A DNA stretch of 64,000 nucleotides from Vicugna pacos. Lineage: Eukaryota; Chordata; Mammalia; Artiodactyla; Camelidae. Below the pieces are notes generated by a model, which was given only the letters and a program-made list of their open reading frames with translations, did not search any database and had not been told where the DNA came from. A program made the translations under genes and the position numbers. How positions within the stretch are numbered: position 1 is the first letter of the stretch; every line of letters begins with the position of its first letter. Positions 34,225 through 46,540 of this stretch are shown here, piece by piece. The DNA is taken from contig NC_132989.1 in NCBI RefSeq assembly GCF_048564905.1, positions 20,355,257-20,419,256 of the forward strand. The letters run 5' to 3'.

Positions 34225-34305
34225 TCACTTTTCATTTATTCAGTAAACACTTACTGAGCCCCTCCTGTGTGTCAAACATGGTCCCCAGACAGCAGACTCC
34301 TGCAC
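34225..34305 (-). repeat. L2 3' end, antisense
   Basis: TTCATTTATTCAGTAAACACTTACTGAGCCCCTCCTGTGTGTCAAACATGGTCCC is the reversed L2 terminus. Confidence 0.6.
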
Positions 34306-37300
34306 TTATTCCTTGGCATTTTATTCAGATGTAGACTACAGGATTTATTAACTTGTACTTATATATTTGTTCTTATGACTTCCTTTCTCAGTAGACTACA
34401 AGCAACCTAAGATGGGGCATTTGACAGACAAAACTTCAAAATCACAATTTAAAAAACGACACAAAGATGCTTTGCTTTATAAAATATTTTATCAGAATAA
34501 TGCTAATAAAAATATGCTCCTTAATGCTCATAAAAAGATCTAATTCTGAAAGAAATGAGTTTAGGGCAAAGTTTTAAGAACCTATCTCCCGTTACAGTAA
34601 CAGTAACCGGGTGTCTCCATGAGCTAGTGACGGAGGCGGCAGCAGGTGGAACATGATATTTGCCTCATATAAACCCAGAAGAGAACAAGGATATGGGTGG
34701 AAAATGAGGACTCGACCCTCCTGGACTAGAAAAGTCAACAGAACAAAACAAGTGGCTACACCCAAACTGGGCTTCAGGGTTTCTAGTATTTATTCACTGG
34801 AGGACAATAGAAATCTTTTTTTTAAATTTATTTTAAGAAATAAATTCTTTTCAAGATTCTATTCTCACTTCTATTTAGCTGCCTAGGACCTTTCATGTAT
34901 GATGTATTCTATAACAAAACAACAAACGTAAAAAGACCAGGGAAGGGAATTCCTTGTCTAAGAAGAAAACACAAAAAAATTAATCATTAGATTTCATAGT
35001 TTTGCAGCCAAGACAGCCAGTTATCCTTTCTAAGAGGCAGGCTCTTCAGCAGTATCCCTTGATGGGCCACACAGGTAAGGAACTCTGGAAACCTGGCACT
35101 CTCTGACTACGAGCCACTGTAGTTTTCTTTAACATGAGACCTCACATAACGAGACCGAGGACTTTTGAGTGAATAGACTCCTAGGCGGAAATGCTGACAA
35201 TCCTTACTGCGGGTGAGGAGGAAGGCGAAGATTATTCCAGAGACGGGGTGGGGAGTAAAATCAACAGCAAATTGAATATTTTAGTGGTTATGGCAAATTA
35301 TATCACCGCAAATTCTGAAGCATTTGAAATGAATTAAGAAATAAAATTATTCCATAATGTCACTCAAAACAGGAGGATTTTTGTCGAGTGGGCAAATGAG
35401 TGCTTGCTCCTGACAGAAAAACAGAATGAGAACAGGCAGCTGAAAAGACTTAAAAAAAAAATTTAACCAAATCATTCAAATACCAGAGCTGGACTCCTTT
35501 GAGTCAGTGATGATTCAACCCGGCTCTGGCATCCACACCAGAAGGTATGAGAACGACTGATGGCAATTACGTTGCCGAAGGGAAAAAGATTATAGCCTAG
35601 CGGGCTGGAAAAGGAAAACAACCAACCAGCTATGAGTCAGGTCAGCAGGCTGGAATGACCAAAACAGAAAGAATGCCCACGACGCAGGAGGACTCCTAAG
35701 CTGGCTGAAGTCAGTGAGAATGCCTGCTTTGCTCAAACATGTTTGTCAACGGGAACCTCTCTTCTTACTAGCCACAGCTTGGAAACCAGGGTAAAGGGTA
35801 AAATAAAAGCCCAACCCATTGTAAACTTGTATGGGTAACACGCTGGATGCTTTCATGAACATCTTCTCTGAAGAGAGACAAACTGGATGTGGACTTGGTC
35901 CTTAGGATGCAGACCACTAGAGGGGAGGGCCACGTCTGCCCACACGGAATCCATCAGGCACAGGTGACGGAGACCGGTGAGGTCAGCTGTCACCTCATAC
36001 ACCCCTGGTGCCCAGCCCATGCACAGTACAGATTAAAGTGTCCCAAGTGGTCATGACATAGATGATAAAATATAAGGCAACATTAAGAATCTGAGTGTAT
36101 TCTGCTAGTGCACAAGGAGGCAATTCTGGGTGATTGAAATTTTCAGGTGCTTCAGAGAGGGACCACTAATGTCCTTGAAACCAGAGAACGGGTGACAGCG
36201 GGCAGAGTCTGTGTTTTTTGTACAAATCAGGAGCGGAAAAACATGAGAATGCAACCAAATCACTGCAACTAAAAAAAGCAAGCTGCAGAATAATTTGGGT
36301 GATATTGTACTTGTTCTGGGGGTTGCCATGGAAATCTGGGCGCTCAGCTCCTTCACTTTCCATATTTACCAAGTGACTCCCACTCACTCTGACGACAAGT
36401 GCATCACAGACAAGAGGCAGGGTCTCTGCTGATCACAGGGACCTGGGGGCGAGGCCAGGAACGCACACCCAGAGCCAAGCCAAGTTCGCACGGCTCGGCA
36501 GGCCTGAACACGTCTGCGCCACTGACTACTCAGAGCTGAAGGGTAAAGAGGAAACACAGCCCTTTGATGTCACATTGGGGTTGGTTTCCCACCATGCACA
36601 CAAGTCTGTCATAATCCCGGCCGATACCCCGTCTTCCCATGATGTCTCAGACCAGCTGTCAGAAAGAAGAGGGAAGGCAACTGTTCTTTAAAAGCAGCTC
36701 ATGATGCCTCTCAGAGCACAAAAGAGGGAACGCTCTCCACATGATCAAACAGGGAGTTACCAGACAGATGGAGGTTCTGCAAAGACCCAAGGCTTCACAC
36801 AGAAAAGATTAAGGCAAAAGCAAAACACCCAGAGGCTTTCCCGAGCTGTGGCGGAGCGAGAGGTGTGCTTTCTCCCGCTTGTTAAAGTTTTGCAATGAAG
36901 TCTGTAATATATCATCTTGACAAGATAGGATGATAACAGCAGGGCAGCTTAATGAATTTTGCAATAAAAAATGATGAGTGCACAGCAATTTCTGAGTTTG
37001 CCATCTCTGGGAAACACCCAAGTACACAGGAAGCTTGGAATCAGACTTTCTGAAGCAAATCTTCCCCCCTTGCCTAGCTTCTGCTCCTGATAAGACAGCC
37101 GTGCCAAGACCCACTAAAATCTGAGATGGTCTGATTTCATGCTGCCCCGGTCTCAGTCCCTGTGATAAAAATAATCTTAAAAAAACAGTCTGGGTAATGT
37201 GTTTGAGCACACGAACACAGTTTGGGCAATGTTTTAAAAAATGATTTTAAAAAGTAGCTAGGCAATGAGGGACTGAAAAGTGAGTTGAGAAAAGTTGAGA

Positions 37301-38794
37301 GCTGAGTGGTCAACGTGTTGTTTGGACCAGAGACACGGAACGTATCACAACTCCCGGCAGGTTCTTTTCAGCAAAACCGCCGCTGATTTTGGTCCTGCGT
37401 GGAATGACATTCTCTCCCCACAGTGCCCATAAACGCCCTTTGCTCAGCAATAGGAAAGAATGCCCATGAAACTGGGTTGCACGAGAGAATGGGGAAGTGC
37501 TGGTCCAGGACCTCAGTGATTCACAGCAATGAGATGTGGAGGGACCACAGGGAAGCCTGCTCCTGAAACATTTCAAAAACCACAGCATAGGAATGAACCT
37601 CTAATTAATGGCTGAACAGAGAGTGAAATGATCAGAGCTAAGCAGATACTCTAAGACTTATGACACAGCCCTCTTCTCCCTGAGAACTTAACTTTTGAGG
37701 AGGGAAGTTTTCCCTTTAATCTATGATTCCCTGATATCTGAGGGAGCCCACATGCAGATTGCTTATATGATAGCTCACGAGAAAGAAGAAAATGACATAT
37801 TTATTTTTATGCCATGACTCACTGCAACATGGGTTTGAGATAGTAAATGAATTCCCGATTAGAGAGTTTTGTTTCTAATAATGTAAAAGTTAGCCAATAC
37901 ATAATAAATATGTATTCCTCTCCAAGTTTAAAGTCCAGAACAGCACATAAATATCCTGTATGTATTTTGTTGTATAAAAGTCCAGTTGCTTTTCCCATAC
38001 ATAGAAACAGACACTTACATGCATTTTTTTCTTTTAGCAAAGTGGGAAAACATAATGTCTAATGTTGTGTTACCTGTTTTGTTCACATAGTGATAATGCC
38101 AGAGATATGAGCCTGGAATCTGCTCTTTTTTATTTAACGATCTATCTTGAACTGTTCCCCCTGCCATTAGTGTCCCACAGCATCGTTTTTTAACGGCCAC
38201 ATCAACTGTGCAGTTTTCTGTCACACGTGGTAACCACACGTAATTAAGACAAGAGCCACATCACACCTTACAGTCTGTGCGACAACAGGAACCCATGTGG
38301 ATAAACATGTCATCGGCCAAAACAAACAGGTGCGTCCCGAGTGCCCAGGATCAGCGAAGGCAACCTGAGAAAAGCCACAGGCTGCAGCTCTGACGGCTCT
38401 GAGGGAGGCATTACGTAAGCCTTTGAGCAGGATGAATTCCCAGTTATTTTTCAACCAGGAAGACACACAGGAGGAGTACTTGAGCTGAATTCTCAGCCTC
38501 TCCCTGGGCTTGTCTGGGAGAGGGTCCAGGACGAATTAACTGCACTAAAAGAATTAATCAGAGCTATAATCCCAGCCGCCGGTTAACATGATCCATGTAA
38601 AACAAAGTCCAAGATTCCAGGCCCGCCCCCAACCAAGGCTGCTGATGTGCCGGTGTCCCAGCATCCAACGGGCTGTCTCTGGGGCCAGGGCGGCTGTGTG
38701 ACCCTCGCACGTGGGCCTCTCCTTGGGAATCTGCAGGCTCCGGAGCGGGAGTATTTTTTCGTCAAACGGAAAGTAAAGCTGCTGCCCGACAACA

Positions 38795-39065
38795 ATCATC
38801 ATAATTGGAGCTAACATTTATTAGATGCTTACCGCGTCCTAGGCGCGCTGTCAAGCACTTAACATGTGCTGGCCCACTCAGTCATGGTAATGACCCTCCA
38901 AGGAAGCTAGTCTCACTGATCGATTTTACAGATGAGCAAATGGAGGTGCAGAAACGAAAAGTAACATAGCCCCGGTCTCAGAGTGGGTAGGTAAGAGAGA
39001 TGGTGTTGAAACAACGCAGGCTGACTGCAGAACCCCTGCTTTCAACCACCGCCGGGCTGCCTCGA
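38795..39065 (-). repeat. MIR SINE, antisense
   Basis: It shows AACATTTATTAGATGCTTACCGCGTCCTAGGCGCGCTGTCAAGCACTTAACATGTGC, CGATTTTACAGATGAGCAAATGGAGG and AGCCCCGGTCTCAGAGTGGG, ending with GCAGAACCCCTGCTTTCAACCACCGCCGGGCTGCC. It is a nearly complete reversed MIR. Confidence 0.78.
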
Positions 39066-39159
39066 AGCCCGACAGAGTCAAAGAGACACTCTGCTAACGA
39101 CGGAAGGCAAGCAACACTGACGGTCCCTCCCTCCCCCACACTCGCGCTGTGCTGACGCT

Positions 39160-39322
39160 GTTTAGCTGGCACTGGCATCACCAGGGCGCTTTTAAAATTA
39201 CAGATGCCTGGGCTCCAGCCATGACCTGATTCAGGATGTACTGGAAAGGAGACCAGGCACCTGTATTTTTAACAAGCTCCTTCCATGATTCTAACGCAGA
39301 TCCAGGTCTAAGAACCACAGTT
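39160..39322 (+). mobile_element. MER5A (hAT-Charlie MITE)
   Basis: It shows CACTGGCATCACCAGGGCGC, AATTACAGATGCCTGGGCTCCAGCC, GACCAGGCACCTGTATTTTTAACAAGCTCC and CTAAGAACCACAG, in MER5A order. It sits immediately before a Tigger MITE. Confidence 0.7.
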
Positions 39323-39350
39323 CCAAGAAATACATTTCAGCGCCGTGGGA

Positions 39351-39672
39351 CAGGCGTGCCCCGGAGATACTGTGGATTTGGCTCCAGACACTGCAATAAA
39401 GCAAACAACGCAATGAAGCGAGTCACATGAATATTTTGGGTTCCCTGTGCATATAAAAGTTATGTTGACTTGATACTGGTGTCTATTAAGCATATAATAG
39501 CATTCCATCTTAAAAAAAAAAAAAGACCTTAATTTAAAAGAAAAATTTTATTGCTAAAAAATGCTAACCATCATCTGAGAACACAGTGTGGCCACAAACC
39601 TTCAATTTGTCAAAAATGCAGTATCTGCAAAGTGCAAAAAAAGCAAAGTATAATAAAAAGAGGTGTGCCTAT
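39351..39672 (+). mobile_element. Tigger1-type MITE (internally deleted pogo-family DNA transposon)
   Basis: The left end is CAGGCGTGCCCCGGAGATAC, then TCCAGACACTGCAATAAAGC, GCATATAAAAGTTATGTTGAC and TTGCTAAAAAATGCTAACCATCATCTGAG. The right end is CACAAACCTTCAATTTGTCAAAAATGCAGTATC and ends with AGAGGTGTGCCTATG, an imperfect inverted copy of the left end. It matches both ends of Tigger1, but at only about 320 bp the transposase gene is absent. It is a fossil and cannot move on its own. Confidence 0.87.
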
Positions 39673-39964
39673 GTAAGTGCTAAATATCTGGGGCAAAATC
39701 AGTCATAAATGTCACCTTGTGATCTCTTGGAAGAAACTGTAAAAGTCACAAGTCCTAGGTGCTGGTTCTGTCTAATCCTCTGGCTCGACCTTCTACAGTT
39801 GTCCATACCTCTCGCCTAGATACACCAGCCCACTCTCCGCTGGATGACACATCTGTGTGGAAACTTGGACACTAAACAGTAATCTCCTTTGCTACCACTC
39901 GTCTGTCAGTATGGTTGAGAAACTTCCTAGCATCTGTTCTGAGGTGATCACAAATGAGAGTGAC

Positions 39965-40075
39965 TGCCCCGGCCCGGCACATTAAAGCGACCGCTGAGCG
40001 CACCCTGCTCTCGGCCCGGTGGGGGATGGAGGTGGTGGCGGTCGTTGCGGGGCTGCTGCCCGCCAGCGCACACAC
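39965..40075. promoter_or_regulatory. Small CpG-dense intronic patch, candidate regulatory element
   Basis: About 12 CpG dinucleotides fall in roughly 110 bp (GCCCCGGCCCGGCAC, AGCGACCGCTGAGCGCACC, TCGGCCCGG, GGCGGTCGTTGCGGGG, CCCGCCAGCGC). Flanking intron is CpG-poor. It is shorter than a standard CpG island, and I recognise no repeat in it. Function is inferred only. Confidence 0.35.
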
Positions 40076-40224
40076 TGAGGATCCCATTCAGTAAGGGTCA
40101 CCTGCCTCTGCGGCGGTGCTAGACGCTGGGACAGATGGCTTTTAATGCATCTCTAACTCAGTCTAGCCAGGCTTCCACTTTGGCGGGTCAAAAAGTGACC
40201 GAGGCACCCTTGTGGCGACACCAT

Positions 40225-40405
40225 GGGATGAGGAAGGGACATCACCTGGGTACAAAGCCCTCCTCTGCCATCTGCCAGCTGTGTGACTGCTTAATCTCTC
40301 GAGCCCTCGTGTCCTTGCTCGTAAAACGTGGGTAATGAGAACCCACCTCATGACTCTCAGCCAATTACAAGGACGAGATGAGGTAGCAATGGTCCTGACC
40401 TGTTA
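40225..40405 (+). repeat. MIR SINE
   Basis: It shows CTGCCATCTGCCAGCTGTGTGACTGCTTAATCTCTCGAGCCCTCGTGTCC, CGTAAAACGTGGGTAATGAGAACCCACCTCATGACTCTC and ACAAGGACGAGATGAGGTAGCAATGG, in MIR order. Confidence 0.7.
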
Positions 40406-40699
40406 GCGGAGCTGTTACCATCATTTCTGTCGTACTGCTGCTGTTTGTATGGAATGAGGTTCCAATCCAGCTGGGCCTCAAGGCGCTTCATGAAATGTAT
40501 CCATTTATTCTCCCACACCAGCCCCTCGCCCTTACAGGCAGATCCCTGGCTCAACAGAAGTTTAAGCTCCAGGCACACAAGTGGAACTGGAAACACTGTC
40601 CTTTGGAAATAAGGTTGGGTTTGCAAGCTAGGTCATAAAAGCCAACCCTCAAAGAAGCACATCTCCTCTAGAACTATCCCACAGGTAGAGCCTGGGAGG

Positions 40700-40915
40700 C
40701 AGACTCATGGCTGGCGAACAGTGTGGCTGTGAGCTCAGAAGCCCTGGGGTTCAAATCTGTCCCTCTGTTGCTGTGTGAACTTCAGTGCATCATTTCATGT
40801 AAATTTTATTTTCCTCCAAGTGTAAAATACAGACAGTACCTGTGTTATTCAAGTGTAAAGATTAAATGAGATGTTGCTCTGCCCAGGGCTTAACACAGGA
40901 ACCACTTGGTAAATT
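40700..40915 (+). repeat. MIR SINE
   Basis: It shows AGCCCTGGGGTTCAAATCTG, TGCTGTGTGAACTTCAGTGCATC, AAGTGTAAAATACAGACAGTACCTG, GTGTAAAGATTAAATGAGATG and CAGGGCTTAACACAGGAACCAC, in near full-length sense order. Confidence 0.76.
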
Positions 40916-42021
40916 ATGTTGCTGGATGTATTAATCATACATAGGCAAAAAGTCAATGGCTATGGGAAGATGTTTTTCAAGTTCCATCTGGGATCACATC
41001 TTCCCACAGTCTTTTCCCCAGGTCTGGACACAAGAGCTGCCCTCGGCTACTTACAGAAGGCTCTTCTACGCTCCTGCGAAGCATCCCAGACTATCTTTCC
41101 ATCCTTTTGGAAAGACCGTGACTCTCATTTCCTTCAACATCTTTCCCAAAATTACCCTTCTCGTAAAAAATTCCTTGGCCAGCTGAGACAACCTGGATAT
41201 TTAGTTCCCTCCTCACAAAAATAAGCAGTGATTTCCAAATGACTTACATCTTTGCACTTGTTGCTACGACACTTCCTAAGCCCTGCCTTGCCCCATCGTT
41301 TCCTTTGTTCTTTTCCGCAGTGTTTCCATCTCCACTCTTTGCCCCACTTCACTGCATACGACCTATGGGGCCCCACATGCTGCCTGGTAACCCACCCAAG
41401 TCCCCACCCAGCACAGCAGGAGAAAGCAGCCACACTGCATTCTGGGAAGAGACCACTGTCATCGTAAGGTCAGCCTGACCTTTAAGGAAAAGCGAAAAGC
41501 CCTCTGGAGAAGGCTCCACTCCTACTCTCAGATTAAAGCAGAGGAGTCTCCTGGAGGCGCCTGGGCACACAACTGGTCTACCTACACAGAAGGGAAAACT
41601 CCTTCAAGAAAATCAGACGTACGTCTACGAGAACCAGCGAACACACCCGATACCTCCATCACCTTGAGGCCAGGGTGCTGGCACGGATTCACGTCCAAGA
41701 GAAAAGAATGGGCTCCAACTTGTGCACGGGGCAGGGGCCCCGCAGGGAGGTGGGAGGCAAAGGTGTGCCCACGGGAAGCAGCCGAGTGAGCTCCTCCGGG
41801 AGTCGTGGGCCCATTAGGCACGTTGACGAGGGACTGAGGACAGGGCCAAGCCAGGGACCACAGAGAAGATACTCAACTGCAAATACACCAATGAGGAGAA
41901 AAAACTAACCGAACTCAGAAAAGGGCAGGTGCACAGACCTCAAAGGAAATGAGGTTCTGAACAATATCATATGAAGTATGAAGGCAGAAGAGAGGCACGT
42001 GGAGATATTGTGTAGGTGCAT

Positions 42022-42041
42022 TTGTGTGTGTGTGTGTGTGT
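42022..42041. repeat. (TG)n microsatellite
   Basis: About ten perfect TG units. Confidence 0.93.
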
Positions 42042-43699
42042 TTCCTCACAGGTGCAATTCCTGTAAGGATATATCTACTCTGTGGCAAGAACCTGGAAAG
42101 GTAAGGTCATATCCAACCTGGACGGGTGTCACAATAAACCCAAAGTGCACAAAGTGAAACTGACAGATGAATGGTGTCCGCAGTGATATAAACAGCCAAC
42201 GGGCAACATCTGAACCCAGTTCCAGTTGAGGGGACAAAAGAATCTTGAGTCTGCATTATTTATGTTAAGAGGAAGGATCTGAGCCAGTCAAAAATGTTGA
42301 GCAAGCTCTGCGGACTCCAAGCTGTGGTGCACGTTCCACAGGTGGGACATGCGACAATTCTATGGTCAGACATGGATGATTATTCTTTATCTTAACAGTT
42401 ACGTATTTATTTTAATGCATATGAGAGAATAATACGATGAGACAATAAAACTCACGTTTTAAAAATTTTACTGAATAGGATGAGGCCGTGGAAAGAAGTG
42501 AGCTGCTTTTACATGAGCTGATTTCCAGAAATACATTAAACAAACAACAGTGCATGAGTTTCGTGGTTGTGGCCCCAAGACTGAATGAAGACTTGTTACG
42601 TAAATGATTCAAGCTTGGGAAGTACTGAGCTAGGTATGGAAAGAGGCCTTGATCTGAGAGACATCATTCTATGGAAATACACCATTTTCTTTCCCCCCAC
42701 AAATTACCTGTAGAAGCTTTACTTATACTTTAATTCCAACGAGTAAACTCAGCTTACTGCTTTGATAAAGAAGTCTTCTATCTTGGTCCACAGACTAGAC
42801 AAAGGGGAGGGTTAAGTGGGGGAAACACAGTGTCACCCGTTCCTGCCACAGAAGCAGTGGCTGCCTTGCAACCTAGCAGAGGCCAGTGCTGGCAGAAGCT
42901 TCCAGCTGCTGGCCGGTCCTCCTCACGGCATCCACTCACCCATCCCTTCTATGGTGCTTTCCAGGCCAGCTTGGGTATCATTCTAATTTCCCAGGAAAAA
43001 AAGAGGGCTTGCAACATAAACTCTTACGAAGTCTATGTACATACACTATGTACTGCTGAATGAAAATGCTTCTTCCTGAGGAAGGGAGGAAAGCTAAGCA
43101 CCCTACAAATACTTGTGCACAGGGAGACTCCAGCCCCGCTTCCAGGGACGTTTCCTCGCGTTCGGAGGGAAGATACGCTGCTTCACTGTCCTCCCGCCTC
43201 CCAGCCTTCCGTCCAGCGTCTGCCGGCAGGGACAGCGTGGCCTGCAGCTCAGGCACGTCTGCTTTCACACATGCTTAACTTTCACCCGCTGCCTCGTGTG
43301 ATAAAGTTAATCTCGGGCAAAGATCTAATTGCTTTTCCCCTAACCTCCATCTTCTTTCTTACACGCTCCCAGTGTGTGCTTTCAGATCCGTTCCAAAGCC
43401 GCTTCTGCTTCAACCTAAACACGAACTTGGCACTATGTCAAGCCTAGGGGAGCTCACCAATACCGTCTGATCTGTCCTGGTCTGCACTGTACAAGGCTTA
43501 GTACAAAACGGTCGGTGACCGTGGCTCTCCTGGAAACCGCAGAACCCCGCAGCCTGGTGTTGTGTTGGTGGCAGCTGTGGGTGAGGCCGGGCCTGTTCCA
43601 AGTGCTCCGTGGTGCAGACCACAGTGAGAACGGCCCAAGCCAGACACGGAAGAGGAATGTAAGCTATCGTTTGAAAGGAAGCCAGTCCCAGTACAGGGT

Positions 43700-43900
43700 C
43701 AGAGCCCTGAAATTGTGTATATCCGTTGACCCAGAAATTCTTCCAGGAATTTGTCTTAAGGAGATGATCATGAATATGAACAGATTTAGCTACGAGAATG
43801 GTAACAGTGACTTTACTCATAAAAACACCATATCTGAAATGACCCAAACGGTTGCACCAAGGGTCAGTCATGTTATGGGATATAGTGACCTCTTTAAAAG
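43700..43900 (+). repeat. Old L1M ORF2 fragment, sense
   Basis: GTTGACCCAGAAATTCTTCCAGGAATTTGTCTTAAGGAGATGATCATGAATATGAACAGATTTAGCTACGAGAATGG matches the L1M ORF2 stretch 'gacccagcaattccacttctaggaatttatcctaaggaaataatcatggatgtg'. It is diverged and has no intact frame. Confidence 0.66.
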
Positions 43901-44227
43901 GGTGGGGAAGATTTGTTTTCAGAAGTAAGGATAAGGAAGGCCATTACTTCTGAAATACAAGGAGATACAAAACATTTTCTGTAACAAAGAAGGAGGAAGA
44001 TGCCAATGCAGATACAGACTCGCTCTCCTCATCAAGGCAGAGTGGGTCTTTATTCTGATGTGTGCCTTTACTGTAACTCATAGAGAATATAATTATTATA
44101 TATGATAAATATATATTTCTATAAATACATAAAAATAAAATGTATTTTATGTATTACATGCCATAAATAGATAAGTAAATAAAGATATGTGATAATTACA
44201 CATAACAGTGGTAACACCTCCCTCCCC

Positions 44228-44420
44228 CAGCATTTACTGAGCACCATCTGAAGTGGTGAATCCTCACAACAAACATACTGGTAGAGGTAGAAATTGTTAT
44301 CTCCATTTTCCAGAAGAGGAGACTGAGGCCCTGAGAAGCACGTAGGCGACTTGCCCACTTCACACAGCCAGAGAGCAGCAGAGGACCCTTGCCCAGGCAC
44401 CTGGGGCCTGTGAGTGCTTT
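44228..44420 (-). repeat. MIR SINE, antisense
   Basis: It shows CATTTACTGAGCACCATCTG, TCCTCACAACAAACATACTGG, TCTCCATTTTCCAGAAGAGGAGACTGAGGCCC and CTTGCCCACTTCACACAGCCAGAGAGCAGC. AT-rich sequence lies just before it (44090-44200). Confidence 0.8.
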
Positions 44421-44634
44421 CAGCCACTGTGATCTCCCGCCTCCCTGAACGCACACAGCTCACATCTCTGCCAGAGCACTTACAGTGCTGACATCCCATC
44501 ACCTAGTCAATTGCCTGCTGTGCTCGCTCAGTGGTGAGCTCCTTAAAGACAGAGTGGCATTTGCACATTCCTGGACATCGCTGTGTGATCAGACAATAAC
44601 TAATAGAACAGTCGCTCTCAGGCGACAGCCCTTG

Positions 44635-44810
44635 CCATGCCCAGGCCCGTGCCAGCTGCCCAACCACATGGCCTCAGGAAATCCTCCCCACTTCCCTCTG
44701 AGGTGGGAGCTACTATCCCCACTTTACAGATGAGCAAGTTGAGGCTGAGAGAAGGTAGGTGGCTGGCCCGCGTGTGGCCACCAGCACAGGAGCCTGGGTC
44801 TCACCGACTT
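44635..44810 (-). repeat. MIR SINE, antisense
   Basis: It shows CTCAGGAAATCCTCCCCACTTCCCTCTGAGGTGGGAGCTACTATCCCCACTTTACAGATGAGCAAGTTGAGGC and CCAGCACAGGAGCCTGGGTCTCACC. It is a second reversed MIR within 500 bp. Confidence 0.74.
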
Positions 44811-45019
44811 CGGGCAGAGCTGGGGCCCTCCCCTCCCGCCCTGCTCTGCTGGACTCGCTAATCACCAAAGCTGAAAGGAGACTGGATGTTTTAGGGCCTG
44901 GCAACCTGCTCACCGCAAAGAACTCAGAAATCTGGAGCTAAGGATAAGATTTGAGACAGTCGCGGTGGTAACACTCCGCTACATGGAACAAGGAGCATGG
45001 TGGTCTACAATTCATCCCT

Positions 45020-45215
45020 GAATTAATTCCACCAGTTTGTTAAGTGTCCGCTGCACGCCAGGCCCCGGGAGAGGCAGGGGACAAGGATGAGCAAGCAAAC
45101 CAAGGCCCGGCGCACACAGAGCCTCGTTCCCGTGGGGCCTGGGACTCGCACTGGTAAGTATTTAATTACAACTTGAGGAAAGGGTAGGAAACTGGTTCTA
45201 TGGGAGCCGCTAACA
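45020..45215 (-). repeat. L2 3' end, antisense
   Basis: AATTAATTCCACCAGTTTGTTAAGTGTCCGCTGCACGCCAGGCCCCGGGAGAGGCAGGGGACAAGGATGAGCAAGCAAACC is a reversed L2 terminus. CGTGGGGCCTGGGACTC, the 'catggagctt' segment, follows. Confidence 0.56.
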
Positions 45216-45526
45216 AAAGAGGGGCCAAAGGCATGACGCCTGAGCTGAGCAGGCGGAGGAGAGGCCCAGCAGCTGGCCCACAGGAGCTCTGGAAAGGGGG
45301 CCTGGCGGTGCACCGCCCTGGCCTTTCATCCTCAGCCACCCTGCTTCCTGTCCCATCAAGGGGACTCAGCCGCAGAACCCGGGAGGGCATGCGGTCTGAT
45401 ACACTGCCCTCAAGGGCACCAAAGGCAGCAGCGCACAGAGTGAGGCCAGAGGTGAGCGTCCCGAGCAGCCGGTGGGTAGCAGGGTGTCCCCTGGGCACCA
45501 CTCGGGCCCTGGGCGGTGGGACTCAC

Positions 45527-45665
45527 GTTTCTCTGTCGACTGCACGGTGTGGAAGAGCGTCAGGGGCCTCTCGCTGCAGGACGGGGGCTTGGAGTCACTG
45601 CTCTTCTTCCGAGACAGGTGCAGCTGGGCATTGGTGAGGGGGGCGTCCGGCACAGTGTTAAATAT
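45527..45665 (-). CDS. ARHGAP26: ARHGAP26 exon B: segment directly after the RhoGAP domain
   Basis: This 139-nt exon begins in phase 0 after the acceptor (minus-strand TTGGCTTTGCAG|ATATTT) and ends AAAC|GTGAGT, leaving one base (C) of a split codon. It encodes 46 residues beginning IFNTVPDAPLTNAQLHLSRK, then a polar KSSDSKPPSCSERP stretch, and ending LFHTVQSTEK. This sequence, as I recall it, is specific to GRAF1 (human IFNTVPDMPLTNAQ…), with only Met to Ala noted near the start. ARHGAP10 and ARHGAP42 read quite differently here. The segment finishes the last helix of the GAP fold and opens the basic, Ser-rich linker. The frame happens to stay open upstream into the intron (to about 45677) and downstream, but both splice sites fit consensus and the phases match the neighbouring exons. 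Confidence 0.95.
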
Positions 45666-46269
45666 CTGCAAAGCCAAGTTTCATAAAAAGGTTACATGTT
45701 ACCACGAACAGGGGAGAATCAGCACAACTGAGAAGCTTGGGCGTGTCTGAGAATCAAGGAGAAAGACCTAAAAAGACCACCAGCACCTGCTCGTGGGGAC
45801 TGCCAGCATCCCCAGGGACTGGCCTGAAACACTCTCCTTCAGAAGCAGACTCCAGGGCTCGGTAACCATCCACTTCCACTTCTCAGCCCTTCTGCGCTCA
45901 TTTCCACTCATCCTCTTCTTGTTGTTCTCTCCCAGGGAATGGAAAGCAGCTGTGCTAAATATAAGTCACTGACTGGGAGGTGGACTTAAAATATTTTGGT
46001 CACCTTTGTCTAGAACCAATTAATCCAAATCACTTTACCCTTCCTCGTGGCTTCTATGTCCCAGTTCTTAACAACAGCATCACGGCTTTCTTAGGACGTG
46101 ACACATGCCTTTAAATCATACTCCAAAAACGAAGCCCAGAACAGGGGACTGTTTTCTAGTCCTCAGAGGGAAGCATCCTTTCTCGGGCTGCAGTTTTCTG
46201 TTATCTTTGATGCTGAGCATTCTTTTCTTATTTAAAAGGAAGGGAAAAAATTGTTTCCCCAACTCCTGA

Positions 46270-46445
46270 TGACAGAAGTAGCATAAACACTACAAACAGT
46301 CTGGAAAATTTAGAAAAGCATCCAGGAGAAAACAGAAAATAAAAATCTCCCAATTCCATTATTTAGAGATAACCATTGTTGGCATTTGTGTTTTATTTTC
46401 GACTGAGTTTTTTTCTTTTAAGCATTTATTGCTAAAAAAAAAAAA
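46270..46445 (-). repeat. Probable old L1M 3' fragment, antisense
   Basis: TGGAAAATTTAGAAAAGCATCCAGGAGAAAACAGAAAATAAAAATCTCCCAATTCC, then AGAGATAACCATTGTTGGCATTTGTG, matches the reversed L1M phrase 'aaatcacccataatcccaccacccagagataaccactgttaacatttt'. Confidence 0.55.
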
Positions 46446-46540
46446 AGTCTACGGTTAAAAAAATGAGAAGAAAATGACAGGTAAAAATCGTGACAACTCT
46501 CGTCTTTTTCCCTATAGACACAAGTATGGCAGGATTATTG

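Larger units (their letters stand above)
31935..45526 (-). other. ARHGAP26: Intron between exons B and C
   Basis: Length is 13,592 bp, with GT donor below exon B and AG acceptor above exon C. It splits a codon after its first base (C|AG, Gln). It holds MIR, L2, MER5A, a Tigger MITE, a SINE and L1M fragments listed separately. Stretches 33300-34220, 34310-38790 and 40920-43690 show no gene and no element I can name apart from simple repeats. Confidence 0.92.

Noticed and set aside
43410-43928. Frames of 137 and 153 codons
   Set aside because: They partly overlap an L1M ORF2 fragment and are not conserved-looking. No host gene is recognised.
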